From Planctomycetota bacterium (GTDB lineage: Bacteria > Planctomycetota > UBA1135 > GCA-002686595), in contig PBIX01000042.1 in NCBI GenBank assembly GCA_002720975.1, forward strand, positions 1-48,903: a stretch of 48,903 nt of DNA, written 5' to 3'. Every line of letters begins with the position of its first letter. Within the stretch, counting starts at the first letter, position 1. Shown piece by piece: positions 34,869 through 43,556 of this stretch. The notes under the pieces were generated by a model that saw only the letters and a program-made list of their open reading frames with translations, was not told the origin of the DNA and did no database searches. Both the position numbers and the translations under genes were made by a program.

Positions 34869-35978
34869 ATGAGAATCTCTGCAAACCGGCTGCCCACGAT
34901 GGCCTCCGTTGGCCTTCTTGTGCCCCTTGCTCTCACCGCGTTTGTATCCACATCCGCGACGAACGCACAGGAACCCCAGAGCGAGGCTACGAACCCGACC
35001 TACTCGGGCCTCTGGGAGACCTCCTACGGGAGGATGCGACTGATCCAGAAGGGCTCGACGGTGAGCGGGGAATACTCCTACACCTCCTCCTCGACCATCG
35101 CGGGTGAGATCGAAGGGAGTCGGCTGACGTTCAGGTACAGCGAGGGGGAGACGCAAGGTGAGGGCTGGTACGAGCTCGCCGAAGACGGCGAGTCATTCCA
35201 CGGCCGCTGGAGAGAGAAGGGCAGTGAGCGCTGGAGCCGCTGGAAGGGAACACGGGTGCACCCCGAGAAGGGGATCATCTGGCTGGTGATCCTCGAAGCG
35301 CACTGGGAGACGAGCCTCGCGGAGAAGGAGTACGCCTTCGGCGACATGCTGCGCAGCTACTTCACGATGGAGTCCGCTCACCACGTGCGTGTGCGCTACC
35401 GGACGTTTCACGACGAGAAGGATCTCCGTCGGTGGAGCCGAGAGATTCGCTACCTCGCCGAACCGGTCGCGCTCCTGATCTCAACCCACGGAACGCCCCG
35501 AGGCGTCCAGGTGGCCGGCGAGGTGATCGGAGCCGAAGCTCTCGCAGACTGCGTCCGGGGCTGCCACAATCTTGAGGTCCTGCACCTCTCCGGCTGCAGC
35601 ATGATGGCCGGCGGCATCCCCGCGGCCATTCAGAAGTCGATCGGCCCTGCGCAGAAGCTCCCTATCACCGGATACACGACCGCTGTCGCGTGGGACGCAA
35701 GCGCACTCGCCGACTTCGTGTACCTCTCGATGCTCCTGATACACCGGATGGACCCGGTAGAGGCCGTTGAACAGACCCACCTGCTCGCTCCCTTCACCCG
35801 TGAGGACCGACTTCCTGGTGCCCGGTTCCAGGCGCTTGGTCTGCGAGTGCTGGGCCCTGGCGGCAAATCAAGCGCCACGGGATCTGATGACACCGCGGGA
35901 ATTGGAAGGCGTTCGGAGTCCCAACAGAGACAGCCCGGAAAAAAAACTCAACCACCCGAAGAAGACACTCAACGCTGA
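34869..35978 (+). CDS. Exported protein with caspase/CHAT-like (clan CD) His-Cys arrangement
   Basis: This protein of 369 residues has a signal peptide (VGLLVPLALTAFVSTSATNA). Residues about 43-125 form a beta-rich domain (YSGLWETSYGRMRLIQKG ... FHGRWREKG). The second domain contains LLISTHGTPRGVQ (His207) and, 36 residues later, VLHLSGCSMM (Cys243), each at the end of a predicted beta strand. That is the layout of the catalytic dyad in clan CD cysteine peptidases (caspases, CHAT). A tail rich in Gln, Lys and Pro follows from about 335. I do not know a named family for it, so protease activity is an inference. The ATG at 34869 lies 5 bases after the promoter-like core; an in-frame ATG at 34860 is inside it. 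Confidence 0.72.
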   Translation: MRISANRLPTMASVGLLVPLALTAFVSTSATNAQEPQSEATNPTYSGLWETSYGRMRLIQKGSTVSGEYSYTSSSTIAGEIEGSRLTFRYSEGETQGEGWYELAEDGESFHGRWREKGSERWSRWKGTRVHPEKGIIWLVILEAHWETSLAEKEYAFGDMLRSYFTMESAHHVRVRYRTFHDEKDLRRWSREIRYLAEPVALLISTHGTPRGVQVAGEVIGAEALADCVRGCHNLEVLHLSGCSMMAGGIPAAIQKSIGPAQKLPITGYTTAVAWDASALADFVYLSMLLIHRMDPVEAVEQTHLLAPFTREDRLPGARFQALGLRVLGPGGKSSATGSDDTAGIGRRSESQQRQPGKKTQPPEEDTQR

Positions 35979-36008
35979 AGCACTCCCGCCTGTTCCCCTG
36001 TGCGCCGC

Positions 36009-36054
36009 AGACTCCAACACGGTGGGCGGACTGAGGGTCGCGCTCTGTCCGTAG
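36009..36054 (+). pseudogene. Orphan type B C-terminal tail
   Basis: The last 14 codons read DSNTVGGLRVALCP before a TAG stop. This matches the end of the type B C-terminal domain at 12434-14203 (SNTTSGLKVTFCP). No upstream part of such a gene is present; the frame before it overlaps the end of the caspase-like gene out of register. It is a short relic of a lost secreted-protein gene. Confidence 0.6.
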
Positions 36055-36074
36055 GTGTCCTCCAGCGCCCCCCC

Positions 36075-36116
36075 CCCAGCCCAGCGTTGCGGTTCTTGGG
36101 GAATGTGCGAGGATGG
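36075..36116 (+). promoter_or_regulatory. Repeated intergenic element with TTGCGG-N18-GGATGG core
   Basis: CCCAGCCCAGCG (36075-36086), TTGCGG (36087-36092), an 18-bp spacer with TTGGGG and TGTGCGA, and GGATGG (36111-36116) repeat the layout found at 34822 and 48621. The start codon follows after 4 bases. Confidence 0.5.
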
Positions 36117-36120
36117 CTGG

Positions 36121-37398
36121 ATGAAGATCTTCGCGTGTCGACTGCGTTCGCTTGCCCCTACCGTCCTCGCTGTTCTCGTTCCCTCGTCAGAGTTGCTTTC
36201 TGCGCAAACGCCGCCCACCGGGGTCCTGCCATGGGTCTCGCGCTGTTCAGCGGCCTGGCCCTGCAGGTATGCCCCTCCGTCACCTCCACCCGCCGGAAGA
36301 GCGGCGGCGCCTCTGATCCCGTCCAAGCCTCTTTCGGGTGATGTGCTCTTCGTCGGGTCTTCTGTCGCTGGCCAGGCGGATCCGGCCTGGCTGTTCGACG
36401 TTGTCCGCGATCAGGTGCTATGGAACGACTCTGAGGTGGAGACCAACAACGTCACGGGGGGCGCCTATGCGAACGGAGGCCGTGAGCTTTTCCTGGCCGG
36501 CGGAGACGCGAATGTTGCCTACTTGAGCCGCGGTGACCTGACGACGCTCCCCCCCACTTGGAGCGTCGTATACGACCCACTGGGGCGCGGCCCATTCGAC
36601 GTGCACTCCGACGACGCTCGCCAGTTGCTTTACGTATTGGCTCACCCAACTCCAACGGCGGTGAGTGAGCTCCTGACGTTGGACAACGACCCACAGAGCC
36701 CCACATACCTACAGGTGGTGGCTTCAACTCAAAACCTGTCCTCTAACCCCTTGATCGAGCGGTTCGCCCTCTCAGCCAGCGGGAACCGCGCGGCGATTAT
36801 CTCCGCATTCGTTCGCTACCTGCATATTGTCGATACCGATCCCTCCAGCCCAACGTATATGCAGGTCCTCTTTGAGGGAGCCATCCCTGTGAACGGCCCC
36901 TTCCCCATCATCACCAGTGCCGTGGTGACCTCGGACGACCGGAGCGTGCTGATCTCTATCCAACGCGGCGGTGGAGCGGCCTCCGCCATCGCCCGCTTCG
37001 ACCTGTCTTCGATGACCTGGATCGACCACAACCCTGGCATGTCGGGCGTTCAGCATATCGGCCCCAACAGCAGCCCTGCGGCAAACCTGGGCCCCGCCGT
37101 ATTTGATATTGACATTTCCAGTGACGACACCTTTGCGGTGGTGTGTGGATGGGGCGGCTCGGGCTGGGCGGGTCGAATCGACCTGGACCCTGCCGCAATA
37201 ACAGCCTGGTCCTGGCGTGCGTACGCACCCACTCCCGGTCTGCCAGATGCCTGGGCCTTGGACCTGGCGAGCGGAGACGGACTGGTCGCCATAGAGACCC
37301 AGGGCCAGGTCCTCGTATTACGCGCCGGTTCGGGCGAGACCGTACGTTCGTTCCCGGTTTCACTCTCCTCCAACATCTACTTGGTACGCATGAAGTGA
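36121..37398 (+). CDS. Exported protein of unknown family, probable beta-propeller
   Basis: This protein of 425 residues has a signal peptide (SLAPTVLAVLVPSSELLSAQ) followed by a Pro/Ala-rich stretch to about residue 60. The rest alternates predicted beta strands with repeated motifs such as LLTLDNDPQSPTYLQVV and LHIVDTDPSSPTYMQVL, GxFDVHSDDARQLLYVLAH, VVTSDDRSVLISIQ and DIDISSDDTFAVVCGW. These resemble YVTN/WD40-like propeller blades. No catalytic residues are recognisable. It lacks the C-terminal domains of its neighbours, but a possible frameshifted type B tail follows the stop codon, so the protein may have lost that domain. The start is the ATG 4 bases after the promoter-like core. Confidence 0.72.
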   Translation: MKIFACRLRSLAPTVLAVLVPSSELLSAQTPPTGVLPWVSRCSAAWPCRYAPPSPPPAGRAAAPLIPSKPLSGDVLFVGSSVAGQADPAWLFDVVRDQVLWNDSEVETNNVTGGAYANGGRELFLAGGDANVAYLSRGDLTTLPPTWSVVYDPLGRGPFDVHSDDARQLLYVLAHPTPTAVSELLTLDNDPQSPTYLQVVASTQNLSSNPLIERFALSASGNRAAIISAFVRYLHIVDTDPSSPTYMQVLFEGAIPVNGPFPIITSAVVTSDDRSVLISIQRGGGAASAIARFDLSSMTWIDHNPGMSGVQHIGPNSSPAANLGPAVFDIDISSDDTFAVVCGWGGSGWAGRIDLDPAAITAWSWRAYAPTPGLPDAWALDLASGDGLVAIETQGQVLVLRAGSGETVRSFPVSLSSNIYLVRMK

Positions 37399-37439
37399 TG
37401 TTCCCGACCGACACCCAAACGGAAGCGCGAACACGACCG

Positions 37440-37467
37440 ACAGGCTGATGGTCCCCTCTGTCCGTAG
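37440..37467 (+). pseudogene. Possible frameshifted type B C-terminal tail
   Basis: CTCTGTCCGTAG repeats the end of the type B relic at 36009-36054 (CTCTGTCCGTAG), and the preceding bases read L-M-V-P-like if one missing C is restored. It lies 40 bp after the stop of the propeller-like gene. It is very short, so the match could be chance. Confidence 0.35.
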
Positions 37468-37494
37468 GCACCTGGAGTCCCCCGCAGCAAGCTA

Positions 37495-37507
37495 GGGGCC
37501 ACGCCCC
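37495..37507. terminator. Short GC hairpin between convergent genes
   Basis: GGGGC (37495-37499) pairs with GCCCC (37503-37507) around a three-base loop just before the CRTAC gene's stop codon at 37515. It is short and has no T-run. Confidence 0.3.
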
Positions 37508-37514
37508 CTGGCGA

Positions 37515-39305
37515 TCAGTAGGAGACGCGAAGCAAACCCGGCTCGACATTCTGCAGTCGCTGCTCTGTGTTGTCCGCCCACAGCACCCGCACCTCAGCGA
37601 CCTGCGAGTGTGAGCCCAGACCGAACACAAGCTCCGGGGCGTGCATGCTCAGATAGGAGACGTCCGCTCCCATCCAGCGTTTCTGAGGACCGGACGGTGT
37701 CACGACCTCCACGGCAGCCCCGAACACCTTGGCCGCAGGGCCCTCCAGCCGCACCTTCAGGAACCCGTGCTCCTGCTCGGTGTCGTTCCGCAACAACACC
37801 ACCCCGTGGCGATTATCCAGGAGGGCCAGATCCACATCTCCGTCCCCATCGTAGTCTGCCGCAGCAAGGCCACGCCCCCAACGCTTCTCCACGCATGCCG
37901 GGCCCGCAGTCTGTGAGACTTCCTGAAAGAGCCCACCCTGAGCATGGAACAAGAACATGGGCTGAGCCTGAAGCCGGCTCGCATCATCGTTCTCCTCCAG
38001 AGTGCTGCCATTGTTGACGACCACGTCGAGCTGACCATCGAGGTCCATGTCAATCAGTGCACAGCCCCAGCCCACCTGATCCAGGGCGATTTCGCCCAAG
38101 CGTCTCTGGCGCGTCTTGTCCCGGTATTCAAAGCGTCCGCCGGGGTAGCGCAAACTCTGGTAGAGGGCGTTCTCCTGAGCGATCCAGTGGGTGATGAAGA
38201 GGTCCGGCAAGCCGTCATACTTGCCCTCCATGGCACCCATCTCGGCCAGGGACAGCCCCATGGAGCCACGCGGATCCGCCGTACCCGTAACAGGCGACAC
38301 GTCCTCAAAACCCAGCGGTGTGCTCCCATCGGGCCGCTGACGACCGGACAGGTTGCGGTACAGGCGGTTGGTGGAGACGTCGTTGTTGATGTACAGGTCC
38401 AACCAACCGTCACCGTCCAGGTCGCATAGGGTCACGGCGAGGCTGCGGCCTTGTGGATTGTCAACCCGCAGAGCCTCGGCCGACTCCACGAAGGTTCCCG
38501 ACCCGGTGTTCAGATAGAGCTCGTTGGGCGCGGGGTCAAACGCATTGGGATTCAAGGTGAAGGGAACAGAGGCCGCGCCGAATTGGGTCGCACCGGCGGA
38601 GGCCGCCTCGTCCAGGCTGACCTCGTATTGCAAGTAGTTGCACACATACAGGTCCAGGTCGCCATCACGGTCCACATCACCCCAGGCAAGGCCGCAGGAC
38701 CACTCATCTCCTCGGACGCCCGCCTCCTGCGCCACGTCCACAAAGGTGCCATCCCCCTGGTTCTGAAAGAGGCGGTTGGGGCCATCGTTGGTCACAAACA
38801 GGTCGAGGTCGCCATCATCGTCATAGTCCGCGAAGCCTGCCCCCATGCCGAAACCCTCGGCGTCGGCCACCCCAGCCTGCAGGGCAACCTCCAAGAAGTG
38901 ACCTGCGTTGTTTTGGAACAGGGCGTTGTGCGCGGACTCCCCCGCCTTCGCACCAGGGAAGTTGGCCACGTACAGATCCCAATCCCCATCCCCATCGTAG
39001 TCGCCCCAGGCCAACCCGGAGCCGGTGTCCTCGGGCAGCAAGCGCCTGCGTTTACCGGGCCCATGCTGGAATTCCAGCCCAACCTCTGCGCTCACATCTG
39101 CGTATCGGATGGGCGAATCCGTGTACTCCACTCCGGTGAACGCAGAGGTAACAGAGTCCTTGCCATCGATGAGGTCGGTGTTGCGCCCACGCTCAAGCCA
39201 CACCCCCCCCACGCTCAACACCACGACAGCCAAGATCATCCACAGCAATGATGCGTGGATGCGGCGCTTACGCTTGGAGGGCCCAGGCCGCACAGCTGAC
39301 GGCAT
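37515..39305 (-). CDS. CRTAC-type FG-GAP/ASPIC-UnbV protein
   Basis: This protein of 596 residues has a basic N-terminus and one N-terminal membrane helix (ASLLWMILAVVVLSVGGVWL), so it is membrane-anchored facing out. Several FG-GAP/VCBS repeats follow (LAWGDYDGDGDWDLYVANF, AGFADYDDDGDLDLFVTND, LAWGDVDRDGDLDLYVCNY and others). The C-terminal ASPIC/UnbV domain (GAAVEVVTPSGPQKRW ... VAEVRVLWADNTEQRL) is typical of the family. Such proteins often accompany cytochromes or TPR proteins in Planctomycetota; their function is not established. The ATG at 39305 overlaps the stop codon of the cytochrome gene by one base (TGATG), which implies coupled translation and a joint role. Confidence 0.9.
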   Translation of the reverse strand: MPSAVRPGPSKRKRRIHASLLWMILAVVVLSVGGVWLERGRNTDLIDGKDSVTSAFTGVEYTDSPIRYADVSAEVGLEFQHGPGKRRRLLPEDTGSGLAWGDYDGDGDWDLYVANFPGAKAGESAHNALFQNNAGHFLEVALQAGVADAEGFGMGAGFADYDDDGDLDLFVTNDGPNRLFQNQGDGTFVDVAQEAGVRGDEWSCGLAWGDVDRDGDLDLYVCNYLQYEVSLDEAASAGATQFGAASVPFTLNPNAFDPAPNELYLNTGSGTFVESAEALRVDNPQGRSLAVTLCDLDGDGWLDLYINNDVSTNRLYRNLSGRQRPDGSTPLGFEDVSPVTGTADPRGSMGLSLAEMGAMEGKYDGLPDLFITHWIAQENALYQSLRYPGGRFEYRDKTRQRRLGEIALDQVGWGCALIDMDLDGQLDVVVNNGSTLEENDDASRLQAQPMFLFHAQGGLFQEVSQTAGPACVEKRWGRGLAAADYDGDGDVDLALLDNRHGVVLLRNDTEQEHGFLKVRLEGPAAKVFGAAVEVVTPSGPQKRWMGADVSYLSMHAPELVFGLGSHSQVAEVRVLWADNTEQRLQNVEPGLLRVSY

Positions 39306-41443
39306 CAACGTCCCCCCGGACTTGGGGTACCTGACAGCAACCCTATCTCGCACTTCGCTTGGGCCTGGCGCAGAGTGGGTTGATACACACCTGAGTCCCT
39401 CTCCATATCGGGTACGACACGGTCCAAGAAATCCTGACGATAGCGGCGCAGGTTCAGGTCTGCATGAACCCGCAGGGGCCCCTCCGCATCGCTGGGAACA
39501 GTGAATGTATAGCTATGACGGTCGGAGTGATTGGGGAAGATAACACGCTTGCCCATGCCACCGGCCATACGCCACAGCTCGTGCTCCAGCAGGAACTCTC
39601 CATTCTCATCAAGTGGTTGGGCCTCCAGCACGAGCGTCCCGGAGTTGCGTGAGTTGCCCGGCTCGTGAGGCTTGCCAGCGCTGTCACAGATACGCCTCGT
39701 GGTGGGATCCAGCTGCCCCCATTCCGCAACGAGGTTTCCAGCACCATCGTGAATGGTCATGTGCACCCACACGCGTATGAAGTCCAGGGGCCCCGCGGTG
39801 AAGTTGTGCCCGACCTTGCGGTTGGCCACCCCCACATGCAGGGTGATGTCTTCGCCGGCAACAGCGCTCGTTGGCGCGTCGATATCGAGGCTGGCTACCG
39901 GTCCCTCGGGCCACAGATCCGCGATCTCGGGCAACACGGTCTCACCCGCCACCCACTCCTTGGTCAAGCGCACCTGCTCCTCCCAGTGGGGCAACTTCAG
40001 GACCTCGGACATGAACGAGTTAGTAGCAACCAAGCCGTGGTGACGGTGTGCACCATCGTCACTCGTACGCCGACGGTCGGCATCCTCACCGTGGCCCGGG
40101 TCGCGCGAGTCGTAGACCAGGCGCATGTGGCAATCCCGGCAGCTCAGATCCTCACTCTCGTGCTCGCTATGCCAGTGGCTCTTGCGCCATGCATCGTACT
40201 GGTTCTGGCCGGGACTCATGCCAAAGCGGTTGAGGGCCTCGGGAATGAACTGCTTGTGGCACGCCCCACAGAACTCCGGGGTGCGCAACACATTGCGGTC
40301 GTAGTCCGCCAGATGCTGATGGGGATACGCTCGAATCAAGAAGTCCGACAGGATCTTCCCCAGGCCGTCCTCATCCTCCCACAGGTACTTGGAAGGCGCA
40401 GTCAGCACATAGTCCGCATTGCCCCGGGCATCCACGCTGGAGATGCTGTGACAGACAGCGCAGGACGTGCCCTCCTGCATGCCTGGCGCATCGTCTCCCA
40501 TCAGGTGGAGGTTCTCGGCACCAGCGAAGAGCGAGATGGGGTCGTGGCAGCCGGCGCAGTAGCGCGTCTCCTGGGGTTCGCGGTCTTCGGCAAAGTCACG
40601 CTGCACCATCTTGAAGGGTGGGTTCATTGCCGAGAAGCGATGGGCGCTGGGCTGCCACTCAGCCAGGATCTGTTCGTGGCAGTTGCTGGTGCCACAGTTC
40701 GTGGAACCCGAGAGTGCGGCCGGCTCCACGAACATGCCACTCTCCGTACGGGCGTAGGTGGGCGCAAAGACGTTGCCCCGGTACTCCTCAAAATTCTGGG
40801 CATACGTCGGCAGTGAGTAGTCCTCGGGTGGAGCAAATCGGGTAGGAGCCACGGGGGCCAGTAGCATGCCAAGACAAACGACGCCGACGCCTGCCCCCGT
40901 GTACCCGAGAACGCGTCGGCCAAGCTGCCCGATGGCTGCTGCCAACTCCGGACTCTTGCGCGTCTGCTCCCGACGGCGCGCGTAGACGAGGCCGACATGA
41001 ATGGTCACGACCGCACCTGTCAGCACCCCTGAAACCATGTGGATGAGGTCCCAGGTAGGATGCAAGCGGGTTCCCAAAGCCGTCTGCACCGTGACAGCAA
41101 CGCCACTGACCATGCAGACAGTCGTGGCGACAAGGCTCGCATAGCCAAGCACCATGTCCACAGAGGCCTTCTGGTTGTACCAGGTGGCCACATGCCCCCA
41201 TTGGTGAACAGCGTAAGGCAGGATCAGGATGATCCCAGCGAGGGTGTGCAGAATGAGCTGCAGCTGCGCTGTGATGGAGAAGGGTGTGCACAGCACCCAC
41301 AACCCTGTCAGTATCTCAATCACCAACCCACCCACCACGAAGGCGGTCAGCTTTGAGCTCCAGCCAGCGATAGCAAGCTCCTTGGATGTGCGAGCCACTG
41401 GCTTCAAGGTCACGGGCCCTTGGCGCGAATCGGAGTTGGACAT
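39305..41443 (-). CDS. Membrane cytochrome b-like / pentahaem cytochrome c fusion
   Basis: This protein of 712 residues has five predicted membrane helices (about 33-51, 61-80, 97-119, 133-155, 176-198), with histidines at 66, 80, 135 and 149 that could bind b-type haem. A periplasmic multihaem domain follows: CGTSNCH at 250-256 (a CX4CH site), and CXXCH at 295-299 (CAGCH), 327-331 (CAVCH), 391-395 (CGACH) and 434-438 (CRDCH). The last 250 residues are beta-rich without haem motifs. The layout suggests a quinol-linked electron conduit across the membrane to a periplasmic haem chain; the terminal acceptor is unknown. A TTCACC-N18-TAAGTA pair ends 4 bases before the ATG. It is the first gene of a two-gene unit with the CRTAC protein. 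Confidence 0.88.
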   Translation of the reverse strand: MSNSDSRQGPVTLKPVARTSKELAIAGWSSKLTAFVVGGLVIEILTGLWVLCTPFSITAQLQLILHTLAGIILILPYAVHQWGHVATWYNQKASVDMVLGYASLVATTVCMVSGVAVTVQTALGTRLHPTWDLIHMVSGVLTGAVVTIHVGLVYARRREQTRKSPELAAAIGQLGRRVLGYTGAGVGVVCLGMLLAPVAPTRFAPPEDYSLPTYAQNFEEYRGNVFAPTYARTESGMFVEPAALSGSTNCGTSNCHEQILAEWQPSAHRFSAMNPPFKMVQRDFAEDREPQETRYCAGCHDPISLFAGAENLHLMGDDAPGMQEGTSCAVCHSISSVDARGNADYVLTAPSKYLWEDEDGLGKILSDFLIRAYPHQHLADYDRNVLRTPEFCGACHKQFIPEALNRFGMSPGQNQYDAWRKSHWHSEHESEDLSCRDCHMRLVYDSRDPGHGEDADRRRTSDDGAHRHHGLVATNSFMSEVLKLPHWEEQVRLTKEWVAGETVLPEIADLWPEGPVASLDIDAPTSAVAGEDITLHVGVANRKVGHNFTAGPLDFIRVWVHMTIHDGAGNLVAEWGQLDPTTRRICDSAGKPHEPGNSRNSGTLVLEAQPLDENGEFLLEHELWRMAGGMGKRVIFPNHSDRHSYTFTVPSDAEGPLRVHADLNLRRYRQDFLDRVVPDMERDSGVYQPTLRQAQAKCEIGLLSGTPSPGGR

Positions 41444-41748
41444 GACTTACTTACTTGCTTGAGGTAACTCAGGTGAATCATCCTGAGATATCGAGAGGTC
41501 CGGTTCGTTCTACCCGCGGATACGGACAGGCAATGGTCCGGTAGAGATCGGTATCTACCTTTTCGGCTCACAGAACGCGCAAGTCACGCTGCATGCCAGT
41601 GAAGCACCGCTACCTAGCACAAGATCCGGGCGGGATTCGTTCTAGTGCGCACGTAACTGCAGGAGATCGATAGCTGTCCCTTGCCCAGCGCCGCACGACG
41701 TGCACTGACAGGCATCGGTTGACCGCACCCGGCAGACGGCCACGAAGG
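41444..41748. other. Intergenic stretch with promoter, no gene seen
   Basis: These 305 bases separate the GH123-like gene from the cytochrome gene, both on the minus strand. The end next to the cytochrome gene holds a short tetranucleotide repeat (plus strand ACTTACTTACTT, 41445-41456) and the promoter-like pair. I see nothing else that I can support. Confidence 0.55.
41448..41477 (-). promoter_or_regulatory. Promoter-like pair before the cytochrome gene
   Basis: On the minus strand TTCACC (41477-41472) and TAAGTA (41453-41448) are 18 bp apart, and the start codon follows after 4 bases. There is no Shine-Dalgarno sequence. The -10 lies in a tandem GTAA repeat whose length could alter promoter strength. 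Confidence 0.4.
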
Positions 41749-43413
41749 TCAGTCTCCCGACAGGGCTTCCAGGAGTGCCCGCCGGGCGGCGCGATAGGCG
41801 ACGGGAGAAGTCTCGAAATCATCGTAGGCCCGGAATACCCGCTCCGTGAGAGTGTCGGCGAGCTCGGAGTCGTGCGCCCGCAGGGCCTCGAGCAGCTCGC
41901 GGTCCTCGAGTCCGATGCGGTGCGCCTCCAACCTCAGGCTCGAGAGGACGCCGGGGTCTCCGGAGGGAAGCGGGTAGACCACATGGGTGTCACCCGCGGG
42001 CAGCTTGTTCTTCGTCCCGGGTCGCTGGGGGTGGTCGACCACGCTTTGCTCATAGGGGTCCACCCTCCAGCGATTGTAACCCCAGTGCAGGAAGCCCGTG
42101 ACACCGTCGCGGCTGGCAGCCCAGCCGAGGTAGACCTGGCGCAGGCGCTCCTGGTCCAGGAGGCGGTTGAGCCAAGGTCCCCCGGGAGCGAGGCAGGAAT
42201 AGACCCAGACCTCGTCGCCGGCCTGCATGCGCTCGCGGAAGAAGGGCAGGTGTTGTTGGAAGGCACGCGTCTGGGGGCACCAGACATCCACGGCTCCGAC
42301 CAGCTTCGTGCTCATGGAGGCTTCGAGGAGGCGCACTCCGGGTAGAGCACGCCTGACGAGGGTCGCGAGCTCAGCGTAGGAGGCGGCGTTGGTGTCCGTG
42401 GGCTCGTCGGCCAGGTGCTGGAGCCAGCGGTCGTTCCAACCGTTGTCCTCGAAGACCTCACGCACCGGCTCGAAGAAAGCCGCCACCCTCGCACTGGCCT
42501 CCTGCGTCCCCACCAGAGGCCTGGGAGCTGCCCCGATGCGGACCTCAAGGCGCTTGGCTCCCCAGTCCCCACCGGGGCGGGAAGCGATGTGGCGGCCCTC
42601 CATCCAGTAGAGTCCGCGGGAGCTGAAGACCTCTACGTAGCGCTCAAGGCGCTCGCGCGCCAAGACCCAGACACCGTCGTCGTCCTGTGAGAGAAAGGAG
42701 GACAGCGGAACCTCGAAGACATTCTGGCGGGTGCGCGCCATCAGATCGGCGTACTGCCCCAGGAGCTCCCAGTGCAACTCGCTCCAGGCGGCCTCATCGT
42801 GACGCGCCGCCAGGGTGTTGGGGGCGAACCAGTTGGTGAAGCGCATGCTGTCGCGCCCGATCGGCGGGATGCTCGCCTGATGAACGACCAGGGGTAACCT
42901 CAACTCAAGGCTCCCTCGCCCCGGTCCCTGATCCAGCTTGAGCACCAGATCCCGTTGCCCCGGTGTGACCTGGGCACCGACCTCGAACTCGATCCGAATA
43001 GCAGTCACACCACTCGATCCGCTGGGAGTGATGGGGTTCCCCCATTGAAGGGGCTGCACGGGGTCGAAAATCTCAAAGGGGGCCGCTCGGACCACGTGCG
43101 GGTTGGGACGGCCGTCCCACTGCAGGGTGCGGCTCTCCAGACCCGTATTCTCCTCCACCGGCACCGCCAACAACCGGGACAGCTTCGCCGTCAGATCGCC
43201 GTGCCCGGAGACCTCTACCGTGATCGGGTGCCTGGGGTCCTGCCCGGAGACCACCAGGTGCAGGCCCACGATCGCCCCGCGCGGCACGTCCAGGCGCCCG
43301 AGCGCCTGCTTGGCTTCGGGCATGCGATCGGGGAACAGCGCTGTGAGCTCGTCGACAACACGCACGTCTCCCCCACCACAGACCGACGCAGCAAGAACCA
43401 GGAAACCGAACAT
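41749..43413 (-). CDS. GH123-like (DUF4091) glycoside hydrolase domain protein
   Basis: This protein of 554 residues has a short signal peptide (MFGFLVLAASVCGGG). An N-terminal beta region (about 20-170) is followed by a TIM-barrel domain of the DUF4091/GH123 type. The motif QHLADEPTD contains the adjacent Asp-Glu pair that acts in substrate-assisted catalysis in GH123 N-acetyl-galactosaminidases. WVYSCLAPGGPWLNRLLDQ and GFLHWGYNRW are the usual later blocks. N-acetyl-hexosamine release is therefore likely but not certain, since DUF4091 is broad. The start is the ATG at 43413, where the signal peptide begins; the frame stays open another 28 residues upstream. TATTCT lies 9 bases before it. 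Confidence 0.85.
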   Translation of the reverse strand: MFGFLVLAASVCGGGDVRVVDELTALFPDRMPEAKQALGRLDVPRGAIVGLHLVVSGQDPRHPITVEVSGHGDLTAKLSRLLAVPVEENTGLESRTLQWDGRPNPHVVRAAPFEIFDPVQPLQWGNPITPSGSSGVTAIRIEFEVGAQVTPGQRDLVLKLDQGPGRGSLELRLPLVVHQASIPPIGRDSMRFTNWFAPNTLAARHDEAAWSELHWELLGQYADLMARTRQNVFEVPLSSFLSQDDDGVWVLARERLERYVEVFSSRGLYWMEGRHIASRPGGDWGAKRLEVRIGAAPRPLVGTQEASARVAAFFEPVREVFEDNGWNDRWLQHLADEPTDTNAASYAELATLVRRALPGVRLLEASMSTKLVGAVDVWCPQTRAFQQHLPFFRERMQAGDEVWVYSCLAPGGPWLNRLLDQERLRQVYLGWAASRDGVTGFLHWGYNRWRVDPYEQSVVDHPQRPGTKNKLPAGDTHVVYPLPSGDPGVLSSLRLEAHRIGLEDRELLEALRAHDSELADTLTERVFRAYDDFETSPVAYRAARRALLEALSGD

Positions 43414-43556
43414 GTAGCCCCCAGAATACACCGTCACCCGCCCCGCTGCCCAACCCGCAGAATGTTCTGGGGCGCCGGCCAATACAATCGCAACCACCCG
43501 CGGCTTCTTGGGGACTTTCTACCCTGAGCCAAAGAGAATGAGCCGAGGCCCAATCG

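Noticed and set aside
41445..41456. ACTT tandem repeat before the cytochrome gene as a phase-variation tract
   Set aside because: Only about three units are present, too few to support slippage; it is noted under the promoter instead.
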